This document shows, one piece after another, positions 46,458 to 56,808 of a stretch of DNA of 64,000 nucleotides; position 1 is the first letter of the stretch; every line of letters begins with the position of its first letter. The position numbers were made by a program, and so were the translations under genes. The notes under the pieces were generated by a model that saw nothing but the letters and a program-made list of their open reading frames with translations, had not been told where the DNA came from and did no database searches. Source of the stretch: Globomyces pollinis-pini (lineage: Eukaryota > Chytridiomycota > Chytridiomycetes > Rhizophydiales > Globomycetaceae); contig MU621116.1 in NCBI GenBank assembly GCA_025399215.1, positions 1-64,000 on the forward strand, in the 5' to 3' direction.

Positions 46458-47072
46458 ATGGTTTTGAATAGTTATTCCTTCACTGAATCTCCTCAATCAT
46501 CGACATCTGACACACTTGATTATCAAACTCCATATTACCAGAACAATAATTTCAATTCGCTGACAGATCTACTGCTAAAATGTCCATATAGAAGCGTAGA
46601 TGAAATTTTGATTGATGTACTAAAACCAACCTGTTTCAATACCCAATCTCAAATACCATATGTGCCGCTTTCTAACCAAAACGATAAATTTCATACCAGC
46701 ACTCCATTTTATCCACAAATTGAACACCATACAGTCATCAAAAGATACTTTTGCAGTTTCGATGGGTGCAGGAAAGGTAACAGAAAATCAATACCTAAAG
46801 ATAGGCTACACTCGTGCATGTAGTTTAAAAAAGCATATCAAAACCATCCATGAAAATTTAAAGCCATTCGAATGTGAATACAAGGATTGTGAACAAAAGT
46901 TTGCAAGGAAACATGATCTAAAACGACACTTACAAACACACACGTAAGCTATCCCGTTTATCATTTTTTGATTTGTAGAGGTGAGAGGACGTTTGGATGC
47001 CGTCATTGCCCTAAACGATTTTCAAGAAAGGATCACCTACAAACTCATTTGAAGTCATTGGCTTGCTTGTAG
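46458..47072 (+). CDS. Short C2H2 transcription factor, DDIL family (member 3)
   Basis: About 185 residues from ATG 46458, which lies 49 nt after TATAAATA. An in-frame ATG at 46221 would add 79 residues of unusual composition, and I think it is upstream of transcription. The family motif is SVDEILIDVLKP. Three exons: the 28-nt intron 1 splits finger 1 at the family position, and a 35-nt intron sits between fingers 2 and 3. Finger 2 is FARKHDLKRHLQTH; finger 3 is C2HC with FSRKDHLQTH. Same predicted role as its neighbours. Confidence 0.83.
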
Positions 47073-48044
47073 TCCTGGTTGGAAAATCAAATATAATTTA
47101 TTGAAGTGTCATACTTTGTGTCAAATAAGGTTTCTTTTCAGCTCAGAACTAGCTTGGCATGCCAAGAATTGGTTTATTGTAGCATAACATTAGTTGAGGC
47201 CCAGGGTTTAGGGGGATTAAAATTTACCCGTTGGGATTCTCCCATTTGAATGGTAGAGATTTGTGGTCTTCGATCTCATTCAATTACAATTGTCGATTAC
47301 CCAAATCTAGTAGGTAGATATTCTCTGTGTTCGGCAATACCAGCCTGAAGCAAAGTCGCATTCCAGGTGTAAATTTTATAAGATAGTTCTTTGTAATCAA
47401 ATTAAGGTGCCAAAAACGAGTACCTTTCTAAGTTTTTCAAGAGGCTTTTTCGTGTCAAATATTATCGTGCATGTCTGCTTACGTCACAAGAAGTGAGTTC
47501 AATAGCGATTGAACAATAATCGATTTTTCAAATTTGTGGTTGGAATAGTGATTGAAGCCTGATTGAACCGCTAGTGTTCTTATCACTGCTGGTGACAGTT
47601 CTGAGTCAGATCAAATATGGCTGTAATACGACTATGATTCACACAACCATTGTATGAATAATCACTATCTGCTTTGTATACCTCAAATGCTTATGAGCTG
47701 GAGCTCTCACAAAAATCATTAAATTGAAATACTTTTAAACTCTTTATTAATTTTGTTGAATTTTGATGATAAGAGAAAGCTTATAGATCTGTAAATTTGA
47801 TACATATACGAAATTTTAAAAGTAAAAAGAAACTTCGCTTTAAGTTGTTACTAAACAAGGATTTTGATGTTTGATGGTCCCATTTGATTGAACTAGAAGG
47901 GACTGGTGAAACCTAAACGCATGGTAGTCTCACTGTGCTTGAACAGCACATTGTCACACTAACCCATATAACTTACAATAACTCAATGTAAAAAGACATG
48001 ACTCATTCGGGCTCTTTTATATTGAGTTATTCCTTATTCACTAA
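47073..48044. other. Intergenic, no gene supported
   Basis: About 970 bp with no long frame, repeat or RNA gene recognised. It holds the promoter of the next gene. Confidence 0.4.
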
Positions 48045-48075
48045 ATGAGCTCCGCAGCTCAAACCCATTTTTTTA

Positions 48076-48752
48076 ATGAAATTCGTATTAAAAAAGTTGA
48101 TAGGATGGATCTCCTTTGTCTGAATTGGGAAATGAAAATGAAATTGACATGTTTCATGTTCCTTTTGATTCGAATTGGGACAGTTGTGAAACAACGAAGA
48201 ACATTAAAAAGACCATGTTTAAGGCTTGACCTAAATATGAAAAAACCTATGGTCCAACTCCCAAGCCCATTCCAGTCACCACCCTCAACGTTAGAAAGTA
48301 ATGCTCTCACATTGGATTTCCAAAACCTAACGATGGGCAATCAAGAACGGTCTCCAGCACCTTCACCCTTTTCTGGTGCTGACCAACAAGAGTATCCTTG
48401 GGGATTAAGCAACCATAATACCAATAACTGTGAATCTCTGGATGATATTTTACAAGACGTTTTAAAGTCTGATCGGGATTTGGAATCCTTAACTGGTTCC
48501 CCATTTTCGTTAACAGACTGGGAAGATATTTGCTATTCGACAGCATTGCTAGGTGCTAGCAGGAATAGAGGAGATAAGCGATTGGGAAAACTGAATTCCA
48601 ATAATATTGGTGCTAGTGCAAGAGTGCACAAACGATCCAAAGGCTTAGCCTCCAAAGGTTATGATGAACATTCTATATACCCAAACAAAAGAAAAGTACA
48701 AAATTGCGAAGAGTCGGATCAGCAAAATTGGTTTTTTGACGCCTTCCTGTAA
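48076..48752 (+). CDS. DDIL-family member lacking zinc fingers (member 4)
   Basis: The 3' exon carries the family motif SLDDILQDVLKS and, 20 residues on, DWEDICYSTALLGAS, shared with the next gene (DWEDLCYSTALPRAS). It then ends with basic segments (KRSKG, NKRKV) and no finger. One continuous frame runs from ATG 48045. However, its first ~70 codons look non-protein-like, while another frame over 48104-48216 reads acidic and natural (DGSPLSELGNENEIDMFHVP). A model starting at ATG 48076 with introns 48085-48103 (19 nt, very short) and 48217-48265 (49 nt) joins everything in frame. A third option is to start at ATG 48237. It may be a co-regulator that competes for the motif's partner. Confidence 0.6.
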
Positions 48753-49253
48753 CTTTATTAATGTAGATACCGTAACTTTTAATATATCCTAGTTTATAAT
48801 CAAAGTAAGAAGTGACTTATTTACAGTACCCAATTAAGTGAGTAACTATTTATATACCACGAGCATTTCGATGTTCGCTCAGTTTGATATTGTACCAACA
48901 ATTTCTGGCAACGCAGGCCATCTGTTAGAATGGATCCCTAAATTGGTTGTGGATGAATAATAGTTAAGCCCTTTTTCTACAGCCTTTTTTTGCGATGTCC
49001 AAGAAAAAGAAACGCCCAATTTTTAATGCATCCAGAGATTCAGGTCCATTCAGAGGGGAATCAAACGTTAGTATCCATTATTGTAAGAGTTTGAGTGAAT
49101 AAAATGATGGTGTTTCTTTTGGCTTGAACAGTATTTAAAGCGGAGCGTTTTAGAGTCTCATGATTCAATCTCGATTAAGGTGCTGCTTTTCACTGCTTTT
49201 CAAACACAACACCCAAAAAATATATAAAAGAGAACTGGAAATTGTTCCACCTT
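48753..49253. promoter_or_regulatory. Upstream region of zinc-finger member 5
   Basis: 501 bp. TATATAAAAG at 49221-49230 lies only 24-33 nt before ATG 49254, implying almost no 5' leader. Confidence 0.5.
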
Positions 49254-50356
49254 ATGCAACATCAACATTGTCAACAATGTCCTCCAGCTAGAGAGCAATA
49301 CTATAGTCCACACCACCAATACTCATATCCCGACAGTAGAAGGGGAGTAATGGATCATTGCAATCCACATAGTATATCGCAAAGTCCTAGAGAACATTAT
49401 TATAGCCCAAAAGAACATTATTATAGCCCAAAAGAACATTACTATAGCCCAAAAGAACATTACTATAGCCCAAACCCCCATTATTCATATCCAGAACAGA
49501 GCAATAGAGTGTATTCTTCCCAAAAGATTCACTTACCATCACCAAATTCAACTCCAACTTATCCTTCCTCTCATCCTTCCGAAGGCATTACAAGATCAGT
49601 TCAAATTATTCAATACAACCCCGCTCCTATTATCCGAAAACCAGAAGTGTATGAACCATACTCAAAGCCAGCTCCTCATTTACCATCACCAAATAACACC
49701 CCAACCAACCAAACCTTTAAACCTGCTGATGCTCCTCCTCGTGAGATACAAAAGTTCAGTTTCTATAGTAAAGCTAGCTTTCCCAATCAGTCCCTTCACA
49801 ATATTTTGAACGATGTGTTGCGAACGGATGAGAAGCAGCAGAATAAAGAAATTGAACCCCACAAAGGAGATTGGGAAGACTTGTGTTATTCAACAGCACT
49901 TCCTAGAGCGAGCAAGCAATTTGCACCTTTGAATGTTGAGCCTTCGACAACACCCAAAAGCCTGAATTCCTTCACTTGCTCATATGTAAACTGTGGAAGA
50001 TGTAAGCCGTATTTACAACTAACTGTTTAGCCTATACAAGATTACATACTCTAAAATTGCACATTTTAACTGTACACGAAAACATTAAACCTTATGCTTG
50101 TAAATATCAAGGTTGTTCAATGTCTTTTGCACGGAATCATGATTTAGTGAGACATAGCCAAGTTCACAGGTAATTCATTTACATGTAATTAACCTTTAGT
50201 GGTGTTAAAAAATTCAGTTGTGAAATATGTGATAAACATTTTGCCAGACGAGAACATTTGCGAAGCCATTTTCAAAGTTCAAGATGTAAACGGATGAAGT
50301 CTATCCTAGAACAATCACAAACTAGAGGCCACGATAGTTACACATACAGTATGTAA
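49254..50356 (+). CDS. Short C2H2 transcription factor, DDIL family (member 5)
   Basis: Three exons, about 345 residues; ATG 49254 is just after a TATA box. The first 90 residues are His/Tyr/Ser/Pro-rich with four HYYSPKE heptads. Two LPSPN words follow, then the family motif SLHNILNDVLRT and the DWEDLCYSTAL block shared with member 4. Finger 1 is split at the family intron (C-x4-C-G-R-S | Y-T-R). Finger 2 is FARNHDLVRHSQVH; a 30-nt intron precedes finger 3, C2HC with FARREHLRSH. The shared block suggests members 4 and 5 arose by tandem duplication. Confidence 0.87.
49392..49475 (+). repeat. 21-bp coding repeat (HYYSPKE) in member 5
   Basis: Four near-perfect copies of a 21-bp unit encoding EHYYSPK, differing by single silent changes. 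Confidence 0.85.
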
Positions 50357-50457
50357 TATACATCGTTTTTAAATATACTATTTAAACTTAATTTTGCCAT
50401 TCATTATAAAGTAAGATATAACATTTTATTCAAAAGACAAGCATAGATAAAGAAAAC

Positions 50458-50841
50458 TTAGTTTGATTGATACTTAGTGACAGCCTTGGTACCTTCAGAC
50501 ACAGCATGTTTCGCAAGTTCTCCAGGTAAAATCAAACGTACAGAGGTTTGAATTTCTCTTGAGGAGATAGTTGATCGCTTGTTGTATGATGCTAGTCTGG
50601 AAGCTTCTTCAGCAACTCTTTCAAAAATATCATTCACAAAAGAGTTCATGATGGACATTGCTTTGTTTGAAATACCAGTGTCTGGATGAACTTGTTTGAG
50701 CACTTTGTAAATATAAGTATTGAACGTTTCCTTCCTGGTCTTCTTCTTTGTTCGGACACCAGCTTTGGTTTGCTTTTCTGCTGTTTTAGCTGGTGCTTTT
50801 CCTGCTGGTTTTTTTCCTGCTGATACTTCTTTTGGTGGCAT
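50458..50841 (-). CDS. H2B: Histone H2B
   Basis: 127 residues, intronless as usual for histones. A Lys/Ala-rich tail is followed by the H2B fold: [78 protein letters not shown]. The C-terminal AVTKY lysine is the conserved ubiquitylation site. It is divergent from the hydrolase gene; no H2A is in the window. Confidence 0.97.
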   Translation of the reverse strand: MPPKEVSAGKKPAGKAPAKTAEKQTKAGVRTKKKTRKETFNTYIYKVLKQVHPDTGISNKAMSIMNSFVNDIFERVAEEASRLASYNKRSTISSREIQTSVRLILPGELAKHAVSEGTKAVTKYQSN

Positions 50842-51017
50842 CTCTGTATTTGTTTTCCCAAATTTTGTAGTTTATATCATCAAAGACTGTCACAGTCACA
50901 ATCGCGCGATTTCATTGGTCAAAATAGAAGGATATGATTGGTTGATTGAAACCTGGAGTGTGGCAGACTCAAAACCATCTAATTTGATTCGTGTGATTTC
51001 TCACTGTCTAAGCAAGA
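50842..51017. promoter_or_regulatory. Compact divergent promoter, H2B / hydrolase
   Basis: Only 176 bp separate the two ATGs. It contains GATTGG/CCAAT-like words near 50909 and 50937, which often flank histone genes. Confidence 0.45.
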
Positions 51018-51881
51018 ATGGACTTCACCACGTTTAGAGATAAAGCGATAGAAGCCAAAGCTACTGTCCCAGAACCCAAATTTATTGATAGTGATGGCAT
51101 CTCACTTGCTTACCGTGTGTATCCTGCAAAAGAAGCTAAAGCTATTCTTCTTTTCTACCATGGCGGTGGTGCGCATAGTGGTGGAGGCTATCCAATTCTG
51201 GCCAACAAACTCTCTGATACTGGAATAACAGTATATACTCCTGATATTCGTGGTCATGGTGAATCAAAAGGAGAAAGAGGAGACACGCCTTCAAAGACAC
51301 AGATTTGGAAAGATGTCGACAAAATGATTCAATTGGTAATTTCTGAGCAACCAAATCTTCCTCTTTTCCTTGGTGGTCATTCTTCTGGTTGTGGCATGCT
51401 ATTAAACCACTCAAGCTTTACGAAAGAGAGTAATATTACAGGATATATATTTTTGGCTCCTCAGTTTGGATTTCGGTCAAAAACATTAAAGCAGAGTGAA
51501 TCTCCATTCGCAGTTGCCAAAATTCCACTATTTGCATTTAACGCCATGTCATTTGGACTTCTTTTTGGTCACAGCAATGCTGTTACGTTTAACTACCCAG
51601 ATTCAGTATTAGAAGATAAGCGGTATGTTCAATTTAACACAGTGGAGATGGCGAACGCGCTCACACCGTCCAATCCGTTCTCTCAGTTTGAAAAAATCAA
51701 TTGTTATGGTCTATGGATTGGGGAAAATGATGAAGCTATAGATGCTCAAAAGGTTGTGGAAATGCAAAAGCTCAATACCAATGGAATCTGTGAAATTGTT
51801 CCCAAAGTAGCTCATTTAGAAATCATTCTTGATTCTGCTTCTTACATTGGCCCTTTCATTATTAGCAAAATCTCAAGTTGA
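51018..51881 (+). CDS. Alpha/beta hydrolase, monoacylglycerol-lipase/S33 type
   Basis: 287 residues, intronless. LLFYHGGGAHSGGGYP supplies the oxyanion loop, PDIRGHGESKG is typical of monoacylglycerol-lipase-like enzymes, GGHSSGCG is the nucleophile elbow, IGENDEAID holds the catalytic Asp, and the His is in KVAHLEI. Cytosolic lipase or esterase; substrate unknown. Lack of introns in an intron-rich genome, together with the HGGGAHS form, leaves room for bacterial origin, but other local genes are intronless too. Confidence 0.85.
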   Translation: MDFTTFRDKAIEAKATVPEPKFIDSDGISLAYRVYPAKEAKAILLFYHGGGAHSGGGYPILANKLSDTGITVYTPDIRGHGESKGERGDTPSKTQIWKDVDKMIQLVISEQPNLPLFLGGHSSGCGMLLNHSSFTKESNITGYIFLAPQFGFRSKTLKQSESPFAVAKIPLFAFNAMSFGLLFGHSNAVTFNYPDSVLEDKRYVQFNTVEMANALTPSNPFSQFEKINCYGLWIGENDEAIDAQKVVEMQKLNTNGICEIVPKVAHLEIILDSASYIGPFIISKISS

Positions 51882-51966
51882 ATATCAGACAGGTTTACCA
51901 TTCCAATGGATACAAATACAGATTAAAAATATATATTAACAATAGAATAAAGGTTGTTACAAGAAA

Positions 51967-53102
51967 TTAAATGACTATTTTGTCACGACAAGATTTAGAT
52001 TTTTCATGGGTTTTTAAATGCTCTTTTCTTCCAAATGATTTTGAACAATGTGGACAATAAAAATCTCGAACTCCAGAGTGAGTTTTCAAGTGTCGCTCTA
52101 AATCATGACGTCTTGCAAACCTTAAATGACAAGATCCAGCTTCACATTTAAATGGTTTGATATTCTGATGGACGGTTTTAATATGTAGTTTCAATGTATA
52201 TTTCTGAAAGTATGCTACGTTTGTTAATTGAACGATTTCATTACCTTTGTCACATCCTGGCTCACGGCAAACAAATTGCTTTTCATTATTCTCTCTAGTA
52301 TTATCTTGTGCCTGATGGGCGGTTTTCATGTGTACATTCAAACTATACTTTCTTGTGTATTCTAAATCATGGTCAATATAAAAAAAAACATACCTTTGCT
52401 ACAACCAGGAATATCACATTTGAAACTGTTGGCTGTGGGCAGATTAGTTGTTGGACTTTGTGAAATTTGACCAAGTCCAAGTTGGAAAATGTCTTCATCA
52501 ACACAAGGTGATATATCGTGTAAGATTTCATCAATGCTATCGTATTGGAAATTGAAGGACTGCATTGGTTCAATCGGTTGATTTTCGAAGCTTCCAAAGG
52601 ACACAGGCGAATCTTGATAGTAGGGCTGACTGCAAATTGGACTAACGAATTGTGATAGTGGATCCATTAGCAATGGCGAAGAGGAGTTGGATGGTTGAGG
52701 TGAGGGCATAAAAAACAATGACTGTTCATAAATGTTACTTTGGTTGAGGTTTGGCGAATAACCATACACGGATAGATTTGGAGACAAGTAGTGTGAAGCA
52801 GCTGAATTATTTTTACCAATAGATAAATCAGGGGATGTGCAAAAGGTGGATTCGTTTGAGGTTAAATTAAAAGTGCACTGTGAATTGAGAGATTCGGCAT
52901 TTTGCGTCTTTTCGTATTGATCAGTCAAGATTAACATGTCACTGGATAGATACATACTGGTTGTCATATTTAAGAGAGTAACTAAAACACCCACTTTGGT
53001 GAGCTTAAGTACAAGAATGTGTAAGATGGGCTTGATCTTTGGGCTTTGTCCATTTGCAGAATATCCCAAATTTTTGAATATCAGTTGCTGGTTTTTCTCC
53101 AT
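51967..53102 (-). CDS. C2H2 transcription factor, DDIL family, four fingers (member 6)
   Basis: About 355 residues from ATG 53102; an in-frame ATG at 52967 is a possible alternative. A Ser/Pro/Asn-rich region leads to the motif FQYDSIDEILHDISP. Unlike plus-strand members it has an extra N-terminal finger (C-x4-C-S-K | EYTRKYSLNVH), so four in all. Both of the first two fingers are split by introns at the same family position. The second of these introns (30 nt) has a length divisible by three and no stop, so retention would insert ten residues. Finger 3 is FARRHDLERHLKTH, joined directly to C2HC finger 4, [10 protein letters not shown]. Confidence 0.86.
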
Positions 53103-53452
53103 GAACTTTAGTCTTGAGTAAAACCGGAACTGTATTAAGTAGAAATATTCTTTTAAATTACTAAAACTGTCATTGTGTAAGAGATGTCTTTTGATTGTGA
53201 AATTGAAAGTGAAACAGTAAAAGGATGATTGATTGGGACCAGCGTGTTACCTCGCCATAGTGGCTTCCGTCATTATTAGCCTTTACAACTCCCAAAGTTC
53301 CAAAGTTCGATAGGAAACAATTAACTATGACGTTTAATCCACCTATTTTGCTTGTCTAATACATATCATATGTTCATCTTAGTGTCCAATGGGTACACTG
53401 TAGCCCAATAGTACAAGTGATCTGTGAATCATTATTACAAATTAAAGATATA
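53103..53452. promoter_or_regulatory. Upstream region of member 6
   Basis: 350 bp between member 7's stop and member 6's start. A TTTAAAAG-like element (reverse of about 53150-53157) lies some 50 nt before ATG 53102. Confidence 0.4.
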
Positions 53453-54773
53453 TTAATCATATATAATAGGCAAACTTCGTTGATCTTTACATTTTCGGGA
53501 TTGCAAATGAGATTTTAGATGCTCTTTCCTTCCAAATCCTTTGGAACACGATTGGCAATAAAAACTCTTCTCACCACTAAAATATTATATAACTTGATTA
53601 TTTACCTGTGTGTCTTTAAATGTCTTGAAAGGTCATGCTGCCTTGAAAATCGCATTTTGCAACCTTGTTGGTCGCATTTGAATGGTTTTATCTGATTATG
53701 AACGCTGTTGATATGTAGCTTCAATGTGTATTTTTGGTTGTATGCTTCAAAGGTTATTGATATAATGACTTACATTTGTCGCAACCGGGAATAGTACATC
53801 GAAAAACTTTGTGCTGACTTTCCTCTTGTGAAGAAGGGCTATTCTGTTCATGTGTAGTCTTTATATGTAATCCTAAACTGTATTTTCTTGTATATACTTT
53901 ATCACAACCAATATAGGTACAAGGCCAAGGTTTGTTTGCACTTTCATTATCTGTAATTGATGTTTCTTGCAACTGCTGTGTTACTTCGGATGAAGAATCT
54001 GTTTGACCAGAAGCAACTACATGATCCATATTATAAATATCCAAATCAGCCATTGGGTCGATTGGAGATAAATTATCCAATATATCGTCTATACTATCAT
54101 ACTGGAAATTAAAATTAGACTCTATTTTCTTTCTTTGAAGTTGTTGATTATCATTTGAAATATAAGGACTAGTTATGAATGGACTAGTTATAAATGGGCT
54201 AGAGATGAATGGTGTATCCACATGAGGTGTTCCCATTTGTGGAGTTCCGATTTGAGGAGTTCCAATATGAGGAGTTGTTGAGTACATATTTCCAATATAT
54301 GGAGTGCCCATATGAGGTGTGCCGTAGGTTATAATTGGAGTTGTAGAAGAGCTAAACTGCAAATAAGGGGATTTTGTGGGCAATTTGGGTGTATTCGACA
54401 TGGGAGCTGGAGGAAGCATTGGAGTATGACTGATATAGCCATTCAGCATTGGACTGTATATGGCATTCAAGTCGACGTTAGGAGAAGCAACATAACCATT
54501 GTTATTCATAGGTGGGGTGGGCATATAATGGTTGGTATCGACACTATTCATGAATTTGCCAGAGTTTGAAATGAATTGCGGGGTTTCTAAATAAGGACTT
54601 CTATCTAGCTTATGTCCATTGGCATTGTTTTGAGAATAAAACATCTGTTGTTGGTTTTGAGTACTCAATTGCTGTTGACTAAAAGGAGCCATTTGTTGTT
54701 GAGGGGATTTAAATAGTTCTTCGACATTAAACTGCATTCCTTGCTGATTATTTGGGAAATATCCAGTATCCAT
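53453..54773 (-). CDS. C2H2 transcription factor, DDIL family, four fingers (member 7)
   Basis: About 420 residues, the longest member. The N-terminus is Gln/Asn/Pro-rich, with many short GTPH/IGTPQ words encoded near 54190-54320. The motif FQYDSIDDILDNLSP is almost the same as in member 6, its tandem neighbour. Finger 1 is uninterrupted here (C-x4-CDKVYTRKYSLGLH), while the intron is kept in finger 2, and a 29-nt intron lies before the last finger. Finger 3 is FSRQHDLSRHLKTH and finger 4 is C2[12 protein letters not shown]. Members 6 and 7 are recent duplicates. Confidence 0.87.
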
Positions 54774-55278
54774 AGTAAAAATAATCTTAGAGAAAGAATC
54801 CCTTTACTTCACTTTAAGTGGCTGCAGCTTAAGGCTTTTTCAAGGGACCTGAGGCTTTCTAGCCCAAACGACACATAATCGAACTTGGATGGTGAATTCA
54901 ATCCATGGACACTTTAATCTACAGTTTGTTTTTCGTTCATGTCTTTCTTGTCACTTTGTACAAGTACGCGTTACAGAATTGAAATGAAACACTTGAAAAA
55001 AAGAGTCAGATGGTTTCAGTACCAAAACAATTGCCTTGGATTTTCATTGATTATGGATGTCTACTTTAGACAGATGGTGGATAGGTGTCTAATATTGACT
55101 CATTTATGGATGATGTCTGATATTAATTGATTATGGATGTTTGATCCTAATAATGCCAAGGTTTCATGTCTGATGAAAGCTCACACATAAAGTTTTTTTT
55201 TTCGCCAAGGCCACTTTGCACTTGCATGGAGATGTTTGATAAATACAGGTTTATTATGATTATGTTGTAATTTTTACG
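54774..55278. promoter_or_regulatory. Upstream region of member 7
   Basis: 505 bp between member 8's stop and member 7's start; no further gene seen. A diverged direct repeat (GATTATGGATGTNT) occurs at about 55048 and 55131. Confidence 0.4.
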
Positions 55279-56391
55279 CTATTTGTTACGCAAGCATTTC
55301 CTAGATTTTTGATGGGATTTCAGATGCTCTTTTCTTGCAAATGATTTTGAACAACTGTAGCATGGATAGTTTTTCTCTCCTGTATGTGTAGTACTGTGTC
55401 TAACAAGATCATGTCTTCTAGAAAAGGCCATTTTACAACCAGCATGGTTACATAAAAATGGTCTGATATTATTATGAACACTATTTATGTGTAATTTAAG
55501 GGTATGTTCTCTTGTATAAACTATGGATTAGTCGATATCTTACAATTACCTCTATTGCAACCTTCAATTGGACACATAGATAAATCTTTAGGACTAGCAT
55601 CTTTTGAATTTTGTTCATTTTCATGTACAGTTCGATAGTGCATTTTTAAGGTGTACTTTCTTGTATAAACTAGAAACGTTAGTTGTGAAAAGCATGTTAC
55701 CTTTTTGACAACCTTCTACTGGACAGGTCCAGGTTTGATTTTGTTCATCAGATTGAAGCATGTCAATGTTTTGATGTCTTTTCTGACACTGAGAGACATT
55801 GTCTTCTTCAATGGGATAACGTGATTCAAAAGTTTGGATATCGGATTGGAAACTGACTGGAGAGATATCATTCAAAAAGTCATTGAATGAACTGTATTCA
55901 AACGGTTCAGGATAGTATGATGGAGAGTTTTCAATTTGAGTATTGTATTGATGAGATGGTGTTGGAGACAATACATAACTATTGTTTGAAGGGACTGGTG
56001 ATGTGCCCATATATTGCATATGCATAGGATTCAAGTGGGATGGGGAAACCATTTGTGGGCTATTTGGGGATGGCAAGTGAGAGACAGAGGACACGAAGAT
56101 AGGAACACCGGAATATGGTTCAGGGGAGATATGATTAGATTGATAATCCAATTGAGTTGGTGATCGCACAAAGTGATTGTCCACTGACACATTTGGTGTG
56201 ATATAAGGCATATCAACAGGAGAGGATAAATGAGAAGTAGAAGCGAGCAACTGTGGATCAAAGAACCAGTCAGAGTGTGAATTAGAATTCTTTTTTGGAT
56301 AAGGTAAAATCATATCTGCCTGTAAACGAGTGTTATTAGATTGATGGTATGAATTTTGATGCGTATAGGCATTAGAGTAATGATGTGACAT
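55279..56391 (-). CDS. C2H2 transcription factor, DDIL family, four fingers (member 8)
   Basis: About 350 residues, ATG 56391, with TATAAAAG (reverse of 56424-56431) about 40 nt upstream. The Ser/Pro/His-rich N-terminus has the motif SSFNDFLNDISP. Fingers 1 and 2 are both split by introns at the family position (C-Q-K | VYTRKYTLKMH and C-N-R | VYTREHTLKLH). Fingers 3 and 4 are continuous: FSRRHDLVRHSTTHTGEK, then [10 protein letters not shown] with the C2HC ending. It groups with members 6 and 7 by its four-finger plan and strand. Confidence 0.87.
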
Positions 56392-56808
56392 TTAATTGGT
56401 TCCAAATGTCATCCCCCTCTTTGCTTTTATACGGGTCATCTGTTGTGTCTCTGTTTCAAAAAAAAAAGATCCCTCGCTCAACCGCAAGGTCAAATAGTTC
56501 TATGGTCTTTGAAAGGATACATTTTTCAAGGGGCCTACTGCACCCAACTGTTGCTGCACCCCAAAATACAGCACAAAAAGTAAGATTAGCATCATTCTCC
56601 TTGAAAGCAGTAAATTTTGTTAATCAGAAAATGTTTGTATTTAGCGGATTTGGTAGTTGCTTCTTACTTTGAGGTTTCTGAGCACTTTCACATTTCCACT
56701 TAAAGGCAGGCTGTGGGGACTTTGTCTCCATTATGGCTCCCAAATACTTCAAAAGTCTTATCAAATCAATACGGGCCGTTTTATAAAATGCTTATATTGT
56801 TTATATAA
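56392..56808. promoter_or_regulatory. Upstream region of member 8
   Basis: 417 bp; contains the TATA element at 56424-56431 (minus). No gene seen. Confidence 0.4.

Noticed and set aside
48045..48262. Continuous frame as N-terminus of member 4
   Set aside because: Its residues (Cys/Leu/Met/Lys-rich) look unnatural, while another frame over the same bases is acidic and protein-like; kept only as an alternative.
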